From the NCBI RefSeq assembly GCF_003606265.1, contig NZ_CP023671.1, forward strand, positions 1,550,001-1,614,000: DNA of 64,000 nucleotides, given 5' to 3'. Source of the DNA: Clostridium septicum (GTDB lineage Bacteria; Bacillota; Clostridia; Clostridiales; Clostridiaceae). This document shows, piece by piece, positions 50,195 to 58,700 of the stretch (position 1 is the stretch's first letter; each line of letters starts with the position of its first letter). The notes under the pieces were generated by a model. That model was not told the DNA's origin, did no database searches, and was given only the letters and a program-made list of their open reading frames with translations. The translations under genes were made by a program, and so were the position numbers.

Positions 50195-51022
50195 TTGAAA
50201 AAATTATTTAACAAAATTTTTTCGCCATACAGAAAAATAGAACAAGAACAATTAAACATATCTTTTGGTATATTTAAAGCAATATTTATACTATTAGCTT
50301 GTAATATTGTAGAGGCAATTTTTACTAGTATTCCTTATTTTATTACTTCTGATAATTTTTTAGATAATAATATGATAGTATTAATACCCTATGAAATTAT
50401 TTTATTCTTTTTATTACCTTATATATGGAATGATATTAGTGGAAAAAATACTAAAGTTATAAATACCTATAAGAAATTTAATTTAAAGTCCATTATTTAT
50501 CCATTCTTATTAGTTATATCCTTTAGATTAATTTATGACTCACTTATTTATCCTTTAGTAATGCTAGTTCCTGAAAGCGAATTTTTAAATGAATTTACTT
50601 CAATGGCAAATAATAATTTTTTATATTTTTTTATTAGTGCAATTTTATATGCACCATTTACAGAAGAACTATTATTTAGAGGGATTATACTTAATGGCCT
50701 GCTTGGAAAATATAGCGCAAAAATATCAATTCCAATTTCTGCTTTAATATTTGCGTGTGCTCACTTTAACTTTCATCAAGGCGTAAATGCTTTTATTTTA
50801 GGGTTAGCTTTAGGATATATATTCTATAAAACAAAATCCCTATATTTAACCATATTCTGTCACTTTATAAATAATTTAATAGCACTTGTTACTACTGTCC
50901 CATCAAACCCTGAAATTTCATATGTAGTAACATTCTTATCTGCTAGTATAGGACTTGGTTTGTTAGTTTTAGTAATTATGAAATATAGACCTAAATATAA
51001 TGCAAACTTCGAAAAGTTATAG
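50195..51022 (+). CDS. CPBP-family intramembrane protease
   Basis: Membrane metalloprotease-like protein (Abi/CAAX family); roles vary from bacteriocin self-immunity to prenyl-protein processing and cannot be assigned here. I start it at TTG 50,195, seven bases after GGAGG, giving 275 residues; the upstream ATG lacks a site. About seven hydrophobic segments. Motif EELLFR (Glu157, Glu158, Arg162), HFNFH (His190) and CHFINN (His223) complete the expected metal ligands. Confidence 0.85.
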   Translation: MKKLFNKIFSPYRKIEQEQLNISFGIFKAIFILLACNIVEAIFTSIPYFITSDNFLDNNMIVLIPYEIILFFLLPYIWNDISGKNTKVINTYKKFNLKSIIYPFLLVISFRLIYDSLIYPLVMLVPESEFLNEFTSMANNNFLYFFISAILYAPFTEELLFRGIILNGLLGKYSAKISIPISALIFACAHFNFHQGVNAFILGLALGYIFYKTKSLYLTIFCHFINNLIALVTTVPSNPEISYVVTFLSASIGLGLLVLVIMKYRPKYNANFEKL

Positions 51023-51066
51023 ATGTAAGGTCTATTAAATAATTTGTTTTAAGTATATAATAATCA

Positions 51067-51100
51067 TTAGGTTAATTATCTTAGTTAACCTAATTTTTTT
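51067..51100 (+). terminator. Hairpin with U run just before mtnN
   Basis: TTAGGTTAA / TTAACCTAA arms followed by eight T, ending a few bases before the mtnN ribosome site. It may end the protease transcript, or act as a leader attenuator: a TATAAT at 51,056 would start RNA right at the hairpin. Confidence 0.75.
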
Positions 51101-51116
51101 ATGGAGGATTTTAATA

Positions 51117-51812
51117 ATGGTTTTAGGAATTATAAGTGCAATGTCAGAAGAATTAGAAATTCTTTTAAAAGATATGACTCTAGAAGAAAAAGTTGAAAAG
51201 GCTAACATGACTTTTAATAAAGGTAAACTTGGAAATACAAGTATAATCGCTGTAGTTAGTGGTATAGGTAAAGTTAATGCTGCCGTATGTGCTCAAATAT
51301 TAATCTCAGAATATAAAGTTGATTCAATAATAAACGTAGGTGTTGCTGGTGGTATAGGTAAAGATATATATCCTGGTGATGTAGTAGTTGCTACTGATTT
51401 AGTTCAACATGATATAGATACAACAGTATTTGGAGATCCACATGGCCAAGTACCTAGATTAAATACTTTTGCTTTTAAATGTGATGAAGGTTTAGTTAAG
51501 GCAGCTATGGATGCTTGTGAAGAAATAACTGAAATAAACACATTCTCTGGAAGAATAGTATCTGGAGACCAATTTATTTCAAGTGTAGAAAAAATTCAAT
51601 GGTTTGAAAAGGAATTTGGTGCCATTTCATGTGAAATGGAAGGAGCAAGTATTGCTCATGTTTGCTACTTAAATAATATTCCATGTGTTGTTATTAGATC
51701 AATTTCTGATAATGCAAATAATGGAGCTCATATGGACTACGAAAAATTCATTCCATTAGGTGTAAGAAATTCAACAGCAATATTAAAAACAATGATAAAT
51801 AAACTTTCTTAA
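51117..51812 (+). CDS. mtnN: 5'-methylthioadenosine/S-adenosylhomocysteine nucleosidase
   Basis: Removes adenine from methylthioadenosine and S-adenosylhomocysteine; central to the activated methyl cycle and to AI-2 formation. The 231 residues carry base-pocket Glu12 (SAMSEELEIL), ribose-binding Glu175 (CEMEGASIAHV) and catalytic Asp198 (SISDNAN). Start with GGAGG. LuxS is not in this window. Confidence 0.95.
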   Translation: MVLGIISAMSEELEILLKDMTLEEKVEKANMTFNKGKLGNTSIIAVVSGIGKVNAAVCAQILISEYKVDSIINVGVAGGIGKDIYPGDVVVATDLVQHDIDTTVFGDPHGQVPRLNTFAFKCDEGLVKAAMDACEEITEINTFSGRIVSGDQFISSVEKIQWFEKEFGAISCEMEGASIAHVCYLNNIPCVVIRSISDNANNGAHMDYEKFIPLGVRNSTAILKTMINKLS

Positions 51813-51920
51813 TTTATACATAAGGAAAAAGGGCTCTCTCTAAATAGCTAGCCCTAAAAATATAACCTGTATTTAATGAAAGTTAATAATGCAATAAAAT
51901 ATAATAAGAGCAGTTATAAA

Positions 51921-51966
51921 ACAGTAGTTGGTTTTGTGTAAAAACAAAACTAACTACTGTTTTTTT
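51921..51966 (+). terminator. Terminator downstream of mtnN
   Basis: ACAGTAGTTGGTTTTGT / ACAAAACTAACTACTGT hairpin followed by seven T, ~110 bases after mtnN. The gap 51,813-52,138 also holds a GGGCT/AGCCC hairpin (51,838-51,856) and an AGAGATGTACACTA inverted repeat (52,094-52,127), but no gene. Confidence 0.88.
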
Positions 51967-52138
51967 GTATGAACACCTGGTGGTTTTGGAATAATATACT
52001 ATATAAACTTAGATGGATAATCACTAATAATTTAATAATTTTTATATCTACCAACTAAAATTAGTGTTTAATAAAACAATGACAAATACAAGAAGAGATG
52101 TACACTAATTTTTAGTGTACATCTCTCTGAAAAATTAA

Positions 52139-52306
52139 CTATTTTTTATCTGATTTACTTTTAAAAAGTATTATAACATAACCTAATATTACTATTGCAA
52201 AAGGTAACAATTGTATGTACCAAACTAATCCTAGAGATGAAAATATATCATCTAATACCATTGCTACCATAACAATTATAAGAACAGCTATAAATTTTTT
52301 ATCCAT
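52139..52306 (-). CDS. Small membrane protein, 55 residues
   Basis: Unrecognised. GGAGAG six bases before an ATG; the product opens MDKKFIAVLIIVMVAMV and ends KSKSDKK. Two membrane helices (~5-20, ~29-47) flank a short DDIFSSLG loop, and the tail is basic. It follows the decayed exporter region in direction, which might make it a leftover of that locus (for example a self-protection peptide), but nothing in the sequence proves that. Confidence 0.65.
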   Translation of the reverse strand: MDKKFIAVLIIVMVAMVLDDIFSSLGLVWYIQLLPFAIVILGYVIILFKSKSDKK

Positions 52307-52354
52307 ATTTATCTCTCCATTATTATAAATATTTTTAATATTGTTTTGTATTAA

Positions 52355-52718
52355 CTATTCAAATATAGTCCAAACTCCATTTTCTACACCATCATATCTA
52401 TCAAGAGCTTTAGCTACAAAGTCGCCTACACTAAATGATAAGTAATTTATTATTTGTCCACCTAAAAATCCTGCAACTTTATTTGCATCCCTAACCCATT
52501 TTGTTGATAGGGTACTTAAATGTACTGCTCCACTTTTTTGTGCTAATACCTGATATTGTTCTTTACTTTTTTTCTAAAGCATCTTTTTGAAAGCACATCA
52601 CCTTCATTTATAAATACTTCTTTTATTTCGCCGGAAGCTTTGGTTATAATAAATAAACAATTACTTATTCTTAATTCCTTCTTTATTTCATATGAAGCTT
52701 CAACATTATAAATTGAAT
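52355..52718 (-). pseudogene. Remnant of HlyD-like secretion protein
   Basis: Read leftwards, one frame gives ITKASGEIKEVFINEGDVLSK, the lipoyl/barrel-sandwich pattern of HlyD-type adaptor proteins. To continue into EQYQVLAQKSGAVHLSTL, a likely second strand of that domain, two frame changes are needed, at A5 and A7 runs near 52,589 and 52,570. The reading then runs to a stop at 52,355 through a Gly-rich stretch (KVAGFLGGQIINYL). No start codon or N-terminal membrane helix remains. It sits directly behind the exporter ATPase fragment, as HlyD genes often do in bacteriocin loci. Confidence 0.6.
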
Positions 52719-52968
52719 TTTAAAAAACCAACTTTACTTATATAAAACTTATAATAATATCCCTTCTTCTCTATTAAACTTTCGTGAGTTCCTTCTTCAA
52801 CTATCTTTCCCTTATCCATAACATAAATTATGTCGCAAACTCTCATAGTTGATAATCTATGACCTATAATAAGCATAATCATATTCTTGCATTTTTTAAA
52901 CAAAATATCAAATAGTCTAGCTTCACTTATAAAATCTAAATTACTTGTTGCCTCATCTAATAATGATG
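52706..52968 (-). pseudogene. Truncated ABC exporter ATPase
   Basis: The last ~86 residues of an exporter ATPase: LLDEATSNLDFISEARLF (Walker B and D-loop), GHRLSTMRVCDIIYVMDKGK (switch histidine) and EEGTHESLIEKKGYYYKFY. The membrane part, Walker A and signature motif are gone; at ~52,970 the sequence changes to an opposite-strand transposase remnant. The pattern fits peptide/bacteriocin exporters of the PCAT or MsbA type. Confidence 0.8.
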
Positions 52969-52973
52969 ATGTA

Positions 52974-53223
52974 ATGGTGAAAAATAAGCTTATACAAAGG
53001 CCCGTTAAAGATGTTCTTGAAAACATCTTAGAAGCAGAAATAGAAGAACATTTAGGTAGAAATAAATACGAAAGAAAAAAAACTCTAGATGAATCAAAAA
53101 AAGAACTATAGAAATTGATATAGCACTAAGAGTTTAAGAAGCTCCTTCGGTTATTTGGACTTAGACATACCCCGTGATAAAAATGCAGAATTTGAACCAC
53201 AAATTATAAAAAAATATTACTGA
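52974..53223 (+). mobile_element. IS256-family transposase remnant
   Basis: Two broken frames. The first (52,974-53,111) gives LENILEAEIEEHLGRNKYER, the N-terminal IS256 transposase pattern. After a stop and a frame change the second (~53,149-53,223) gives LDLDIPRDKNAEFEPQIIKK, the DIPRDRNGxFEP block. The DDE catalytic core is missing. It replaces the front of the ABC exporter gene, so insertion followed by deletion is likely. Confidence 0.8.
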
Positions 53224-53267
53224 AAATAAAAATTTCCAGTAATATTAAAACAACAAAAATAATAATA

Positions 53268-53321
53268 ACACAAAACTATCTAGTCTCTCCTCTTTAATTA
53301 CACAGAACTATCTAGTCTCTC
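53268..53321. repeat. 22-base direct repeat
   Basis: ACACAAAACTATCTAGTCTCTC at 53,268-53,289 recurs with one change (ACACAGAA..) at 53,300-53,321, a 32-base period. ACACARAA near a terminus recalls IS256-family ends, so these may be duplicated remains of an IS end. Confidence 0.6.
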
Positions 53322-53368
53322 GCAGTTAGTAAAAATATTTAAATTTACTATCTACTCTTATTTATTAA

Positions 53369-53683
53369 TCACTCTTCTGTCGTAATAAGTTGTGCTCCAA
53401 CAAATGTTGTTATAAACCATATAACAAGCGCTATTACTAATATAATTATACTTTTTGTATATCCTGCATAATCTATTAAGCCAAATGATATCATTATTAA
53501 ACCTAATGCATAAAAGCTATTTCCTAAATAATCACTAACTTTATTTAAAAATGTATACTCACTTTTATCATCTAAAGGTTCTTTATAAGCCTTAATATAA
53601 GGATTAATTCTTCCTTTCTTTATTAGTAATCCAAGTGATATTGCAATAACCATCATAATTATGCTAGTAAATAAAATTAGCAT
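53369..53683 (-). CDS. Small membrane protein, possibly DUF3784-like
   Basis: Function unknown. 104 residues with three helices (~2-20, ~56-74, ~77-97) and a soluble stretch between the first two (KKGRINPYIKAYKEPLDD). The layout, with KKG after the first helix, recalls DUF3784/SdpI-like proteins. Start preceded by AGGGGTGA. It stands alone between the IS remnant and the serine genes. Confidence 0.6.
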   Translation of the reverse strand: MLILFTSIIMMVIAISLGLLIKKGRINPYIKAYKEPLDDKSEYTFLNKVSDYLGNSFYALGLIMISFGLIDYAGYTKSIIILVIALVIWFITTFVGAQLITTEE

Positions 53684-53735
53684 AATATTTCACCCCTAAA
53701 TCAATAATAAATATTGATTTATTATATTCAATAGT

Positions 53736-54982
53736 TTACTTTATTGACATTAATTTATGAATAAACAGGCCACTTCTAGGTTTAGGCTCAAACCATGTAG
53801 ATTTTGGTGGCATTATTCTACCACTATCTGCAATATTCATAATATCCTCAATTGATGTTGGGAACATCGAAAAACTTACTTTCATGTCTGTGTTAGCTCG
53901 TTTTTCTAATTCTTCTAATCCTCTTACCCCTCCAATAAAAGCTATTCTTTTTGATTTTCTAGGATCATCTATTCCTAATATAGGATTTAAAAGATTATTT
54001 TGTAATATTGATACATCTAGCTGTTCAACTGGATCATTTATATTATATGTTCCACCTTTTGCTTCTAATAGATACCACTTTTTTCTAAATACATTCCAAA
54101 AGTATGTTTTTTATTTGGTTTTACTCTATCAGCTGAATGTTTTATTATGAACTTTTCTTTTACTCTATCTAAAAACTCTTCTTTAGTTAAATTATTTAAA
54201 TCTTTAACTGTTCTATTATAGTCTAAAACTTCTAATTCACTATCTGGATATATTATTGATAAGAAGAAATTAAACTCTTCATCTCCTGTATATTTACCTT
54301 TTTCTTTTCTCCTAAGTTCTGCAACCTTAACAGCTGAAGCTGATCTATGATGTCCATCAGCAATATATAAATATTCAACATCTTTAAATAAATCTTGTAA
54401 TTTATCTACTTCTTCTTTATTATCAATTACCCAAACCACATGTCCATTACCATCTTCTGATATAAAATCATAAATCGGCTTCTTTTTAACCCAATTATCT
54501 ATTATACTAGTTATCTTTTTATTTTCTCTATAAGTCATAAATATTGGTCCTGTATTAGCATTACATGCATCAACATGATTAATCCTATCAATTTCTTTTT
54601 CTTCCCTTGTTAACTCATGCTTTCTAATAATATTATTTCTATAATCATCCACAGAAGTACATAATACTAATCCTGTTTGTTCTCTTCCTTTCATTATTTG
54701 CCTATATATATATAAACAAGGGATATTATCTTGAACATACCATTTTAAATCTACCATTTTATCTAAATTTTCTTTTGCTTTATTATAAACACTACTATCA
54801 TACATATCTATAGAATCATCTAAATCTATTTCTGCTCTATCTACATGCAAAAATGAATATTCATTTCCATGTACTATTTCTTTTGCTTCTTTCCTATTCA
54901 TAACATCATAGGGCAATGCCGCTATTTTTGAAGCAAGTTCTTCTGTGGGTCTCAATGCCATAAAAGGTCTAACTATTGCCAT
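53736..54982 (-). pseudogene. DUF1015 protein, frameshifted
   Basis: Conserved protein of unknown enzymatic role that accompanies serA and serC in clostridia. The first frame (54,982-54,065) gives 305 residues, MAIVRPFMALRPTEELASKI.. with the family motif YIADGHHRSASA, then stops. Adding one A to the A6 run near 54,080 (TTA GAA AAA A) restores the frame through KKWYLLEAKGG.. to a stop at 53,736, 415 residues in all, the usual length. The downstream half shows no other damage. It may be a sequence error, a fresh mutation or slippage. It starts 24 bases after serA. Confidence 0.85.
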
Positions 54983-55006
54983 ACTTTCTCCTCCTAAGAT
55001 TAAATA

Positions 55007-55921
55007 TTAATCATCTATTTTAAAGAAGTCTTTTATAATTGATACAACTTCTTCTCCTATTCTTTCTTGAGCCTCTTTTGTTGCTGCCCCAATATGTGGA
55101 GTGCAACTAACATTCTGATGACTTACTAAATCCTTATTTTTTGTTGGTTCTTCTTCAAAAACATCAATTCCCGCACCAGCTATTTTCCCACTATTTAAAG
55201 ATTCTAAAAGAGCTTCTTCATCTATAACCTTTCCTCTTGCACAATTAATTATATAAGCTCCATCTTTAATTATATTTAATTCTCTTTTACCTATTAAAGC
55301 TCCTTTTTCTTTCTCATATGGAACATGTAATGATATAAAATCTGACGTTTTAAGAACTTCTTCTAGTGAGAGAAAATCATAATTTAAGTCCTTATGCTTT
55401 TCTTCTATAGTATAATATTGAACCTTCATCCCCAAAACTTCTGCTTTTTTTGCTAAGGATCTACCTATTCTCCCCATACCTATTATTCCTAAAGTCTTAT
55501 CATTAAGCTCTACACCCTTATATTTTTTCTTATTCCACTGTCCATTTCTCATTGTATAATTAGAAATTCCAATAAATCTAGTTAATGCAAACATATGACC
55601 TAGAACTAATTCAGCAACAGCATTTGAACTAGAATTAGGAGTGTTTCCAACAGATACTCCTTTACTACAAGCATAATCTACATCTATATTATCTGTTCCT
55701 ACACCTGCTCTTATTATTAATTTTAAATTCCCCTTTATTGCTTCATCTAAAATGTTTTTTCTTACTTTAGTTGCTGATCTTACAATTAAAACATCAAAAT
55801 CCTTTATCCTTTTAATTAATACATCATCACTATAATGATTATTTTCAACATAAAACCCAAATGAAACTAAATTATCTATAGCACTTTTTTCAAGTCCATC
55901 ACTTGCTAAAACCTTATACAT
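55007..55921 (-). CDS. serA: D-3-phosphoglycerate dehydrogenase, short form
   Basis: First step of serine synthesis: NAD-dependent oxidation of 3-phosphoglycerate. The 304 residues contain only the catalytic and NAD domains; the ACT feedback domain of longer SerA is absent. Visible motifs: GTDNID, the NAD loop GMGRIGRSLAKK (~148-159), Arg in NCARGKVIDEEAL, Glu in GIDVFEEEP and His in CTPHIGAAT. Between serC and DUF1015; a hairpin with a T run separates it from serC. Confidence 0.92.
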   Translation of the reverse strand: MYKVLASDGLEKSAIDNLVSFGFYVENNHYSDDVLIKRIKDFDVLIVRSATKVRKNILDEAIKGNLKLIIRAGVGTDNIDVDYACSKGVSVGNTPNSSSNAVAELVLGHMFALTRFIGISNYTMRNGQWNKKKYKGVELNDKTLGIIGMGRIGRSLAKKAEVLGMKVQYYTIEEKHKDLNYDFLSLEEVLKTSDFISLHVPYEKEKGALIGKRELNIIKDGAYIINCARGKVIDEEALLESLNSGKIAGAGIDVFEEEPTKNKDLVSHQNVSCTPHIGAATKEAQERIGEEVVSIIKDFFKIDD

Positions 55922-55945
55922 TATTTCGCCCCCTTATTTAATTAT

Positions 55946-55985
55946 TAAAAAGAGTTTAGAGTTTTCCCCACCTCTAAACTCTTCT
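55946..55985 (-). terminator. Hairpin between serC and serA
   Basis: AGAGTTTAGAG / CTCTAAACTCT with five T read leftwards. Placed within an otherwise tight cluster it would reduce serA and DUF1015 expression relative to serC, unless an unseen start point lies after it. Confidence 0.75.
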
Positions 55986-55989
55986 TTAT

Positions 55990-57066
55990 TTATTCTAACT
56001 TTAATATTTCATTTATATTTTTTAATAAGTCATTTATATCTGATATTTGACAATCAGCCATATGAGCTATTCTAAATGTTTTATCTTTTAATATTCCATA
56101 TCCATTTGAGATTTGAAAACCTCTTTCCCCCAACTTTTTATTTAAATCTGAAATATCTATACTTGTTGTATTCTTTATAGTTGTTAAAGTATTAGATAAA
56201 CATTTTTTATCTGGAAATATTTCAAAATATTTCTCTGCCCATTTTCTAACTACCTGCGCCATTTCAATATGTCTTTTAAATCTATTTTCTAATCCTTCTT
56301 TATTAAGAATGTAATCAAGCTGATAATCTAAGGCATACATATGAGATAATGATGGTGTTGAAGGATATTGGTAATCCTTTTTTTGAATATATTTATATAA
56401 TGCTAAAAGATCTAAATAAAACCCTCTATTAGGAACCTTTTCTGCTCTTTCTTTAGCCTTTTTAGAGAATGTACAAATAGACATTCCTGGTGGAAGTCCT
56501 ATTGCCTTTTGTGTTGAAGTAATACAAATATCTATTCCCCATTTGTCTACTTCTATTTTAGTCCCTACTGCTGAACTAACAGTATCTACTATAAACACTA
56601 TATCCTTATATTTCTTTATTACCTCTCCAATATCTTCAACTGGATTCATTACTCCTGTTGATGTCTCATTATGTGTAACTGCCACCAAATCATATTTCCC
56701 TGTTTTTAATTCCCTATCCACCATTTCAGGTGTTATAGATTGCCCCATTTTTACTTCAAATAAATCTGCTGGAACATTATTAGCCACTGCCATTTCATAC
56801 CACCTTTTTCCAAAGGCTCCTATAGAAAATACAGCAGCTCTTTTAGCAGTACAAGATCTTATTGCCCCCTCCATAAGTCCGCTTCCTGAAGTAGTTGAAA
56901 GTAAAATCTCACTTTCAGTATAAAAAATCTTTCTTAAATTATCGCTTATTCTTCGTTGAAGTATAGAAGCCTCTTTACTTCTATGACCTATCATAGGTTT
57001 CGCCATTTGCTCTAAAACATCAGCCCGTACTTCAACAGGTCCAGGAATAAATAGTTTTTTATGCAT
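55990..57066 (-). CDS. serC: Class V aminotransferase, phosphoserine type
   Basis: Pyridoxal phosphate enzyme of the alanine-glyoxylate/serine-pyruvate branch; next to serA it most likely transaminates 3-phosphohydroxypyruvate to phosphoserine. The 358 residues begin LFIPGPVEVRADVL and carry the cofactor lysine Lys187 in TSTQKAIGLPPG. It is not of the classical E. coli SerC sequence type, so the symbol rests partly on context. GGAGGGCG ribosome site. No serB-type phosphatase is in the window. Confidence 0.87.
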   Translation of the reverse strand: MHKKLFIPGPVEVRADVLEQMAKPMIGHRSKEASILQRRISDNLRKIFYTESEILLSTTSGSGLMEGAIRSCTAKRAAVFSIGAFGKRWYEMAVANNVPADLFEVKMGQSITPEMVDRELKTGKYDLVAVTHNETSTGVMNPVEDIGEVIKKYKDIVFIVDTVSSAVGTKIEVDKWGIDICITSTQKAIGLPPGMSICTFSKKAKERAEKVPNRGFYLDLLALYKYIQKKDYQYPSTPSLSHMYALDYQLDYILNKEGLENRFKRHIEMAQVVRKWAEKYFEIFPDKKCLSNTLTTIKNTTSIDISDLNKKLGERGFQISNGYGILKDKTFRIAHMADCQISDINDLLKNINEILKLE

Positions 57067-57367
57067 TATACGCCCTCCAATCTATTATTTTATATACTAA
57101 AAAATATTATTGTTGTATATTTCACTTCTTTTTCCTATATATAACAACTAATTAATACGCTTTTTAGAATTTTTATTAAGTAATTTTATACTGAAAATAT
57201 CTATTTATATTTAAATAGATATTTAAATAGATATTTTTATAATATGTTATTCATTTATTTATGTACTTATTTTTTTATAAAAAGGTCCCTAAATATAAAA
57301 TTACTTTTGTATTTATTAATTTGTAGACAAAGTAATTCATTTTTAAACAAATAGGAGGTAAATTTTA

Positions 57368-57519
57368 ATGCAAGTTTTATCTGAAAAAAAAGGATTAGAT
57401 TGAGGATTTATACTCTAGAGGGTACTAAAGTAAAGTTTGAAATAAAAAGAAAGTCCTTTGGTAGACAACTTAAAGAAACTATTAAAATTAATAAAAATAA
57501 TGCTATGGAAATTATGTAG
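57368..57519 (+). pseudogene. Fragment of a VTC-domain (polyphosphate polymerase-like) gene
   Basis: An AGGAGG site and ATG open a frame that stops after 11 codons. Adding one A to the A8 run near 57,385 gives a 50-residue reading with RLRIYTLEGTKVKFEIKRKS, the RIR-x-Y and xExKxK pattern of VTC tunnel domains, ended by TAG. The remaining ~200 residues are absent. The surrounding stretches 57,067-57,350 and 57,520-57,650 hold an AT-rich palindrome (57,197-57,238, TAAATAGATATT arms) but no other gene. Confidence 0.55.
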
Positions 57520-57654
57520 TTTTATTAAATTATACTACTTGTATTTCTGAATATTCTTATAACTTAATAAAAACTCATAATTATAGACCTGTTCATTAGT
57601 TGAGTATAATAGAAGAGCTTTTACCCATAAAAATTTTAACGCACGAGAAAGAAA

Positions 57655-57706
57655 TAAAAAAAGCTAATATCGTTCTTCTTCAAAAACGAAATATTAGCTT
57701 TTTTAT
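57655..57706 (-). terminator. Terminator of mscL
   Basis: AAAAAAGCTAATAT / ATATTAGCTTTTTT hairpin, read leftwards after mscL. Confidence 0.88.
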
Positions 57707-57718
57707 TTATATTATAAT

Positions 57719-58171
57719 TTACTCATTAGTGTTTTCAATAGATTTACAAGAATTTGATTCTTTCAATATATCTCTTATTTCAGTTAATAATGTTTCTTCC
57801 TTTGAAGGTTTCTTTTCTTCCACTACTTTTTCTTCTTCTTTTTTCCTATTTAACCTATTAATAATTTTAATCATAATAAATATTGATAATGCTATTATTA
57901 GAAAATCAACTACATTTTGAATAAATACTCCATAGTTTAATGTAACTGCTGGCTTTCCACCTTCTTCTGCTTTAAGCACTAATGTTAAATATTCAAAATT
58001 TACCCCGCCTGTCAATAATCCAACTAAAGGCATTATTACATCTTTAACTAAAGATGATACTATTTTATTAAATGCTCCACCTATAACAACCCCAACAGCT
58101 AAATCTATAATGTTACCCTTCATAGCGAACTCTTTAAACTCTTGAAAAAACTTTTTTCCTTTTTCTTTCAC
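57719..58171 (-). CDS. mscL: Large-conductance mechanosensitive channel
   Basis: Membrane safety valve that opens under turgor. The 150 residues hold the N-terminal amphipathic helix, TM1 ([19 protein letters not shown], 20-38), a loop and TM2 (~83-104), then a charged Lys/Glu-rich bundle. Slightly longer tail than usual. Own terminator; monocistronic. Confidence 0.95.
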   Translation of the reverse strand: MKEKGKKFFQEFKEFAMKGNIIDLAVGVVIGGAFNKIVSSLVKDVIMPLVGLLTGGVNFEYLTLVLKAEEGGKPAVTLNYGVFIQNVVDFLIIALSIFIMIKIINRLNRKKEEEKVVEEKKPSKEETLLTEIRDILKESNSCKSIENTNE

Positions 58172-58269
58172 TTTAATATTTCCTCTCTTTTGTATATTTT
58201 ATTTACTAATCCTATGTATTATATATATATATCACATGTTTGGCAATATAATATATATTTTATTTACTA

Positions 58270-58458
58270 CTATAGTGTATCCCATTCCTCATCAAAAAAT
58301 GTTAATATTGATTCTGTTTCCCTACAGTATTTAACACATCTACATTGTCCTAAATGTCTTGGGCACTTATAACATAAACACCCCTTATCATCTCCATTAC
58401 AACGCTTTTTCTCATATTCAGGACAATATTTACAATTAACTCCATTTCCTGCTGGCAT
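58270..58458 (-). CDS. Cysteine-rich small protein, 62 residues
   Basis: Unknown function. AGGAGG precedes the ATG. Nine cysteines fall in paired motifs: CKYC (9-12), C20, CLCYKC (27-32), CRCVKYC (39-45), as in a structural zinc or iron-sulfur binding peptide. The final CRETESILTFFDEEWDTL is acidic. I recall similar small proteins in clostridia without assigned role. No signal peptide, so a cytoplasmic metal-binding role is more likely than a secreted disulfide peptide. Confidence 0.75.
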   Translation of the reverse strand: MPAGNGVNCKYCPEYEKKRCNGDDKGCLCYKCPRHLGQCRCVKYCRETESILTFFDEEWDTL

Positions 58459-58651
58459 ATCTTTTTCCTCCTCTTATGTTATCTATATTTATATTACTAT
58501 TAAAGTGTCTAAAAAAAAATATAAAGTAACACTTTTTTAACTAACCCATATACTGTTTCTATAAGGAGCTTTTCACTCATTGGCAAATTAAGAAAAACTT
58601 CTAACTCCCATCTATATAGACTTTTGGGAACCATTGGTTCCCTCTCTCTTC

Positions 58652-58695
58652 AAAAAATAAGAGAGATTCAAATTCTAAGTTGAATCTCTCTTTTA
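58652..58695 (-). terminator. Terminator of DUF2508-bofA
   Basis: GAGAGATTCAA / TTGAATCTCTC hairpin with a T-rich tail read leftwards. Confidence 0.88.
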
Positions 58696-58700
58696 TTATG

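Noticed and set aside
57197-57238. Repeated AAATAGATATTT units as a possible CRISPR or phase-variation array
   Set aside because: Only an AT-rich palindrome with no spacers or regular period; no cas genes nearby.
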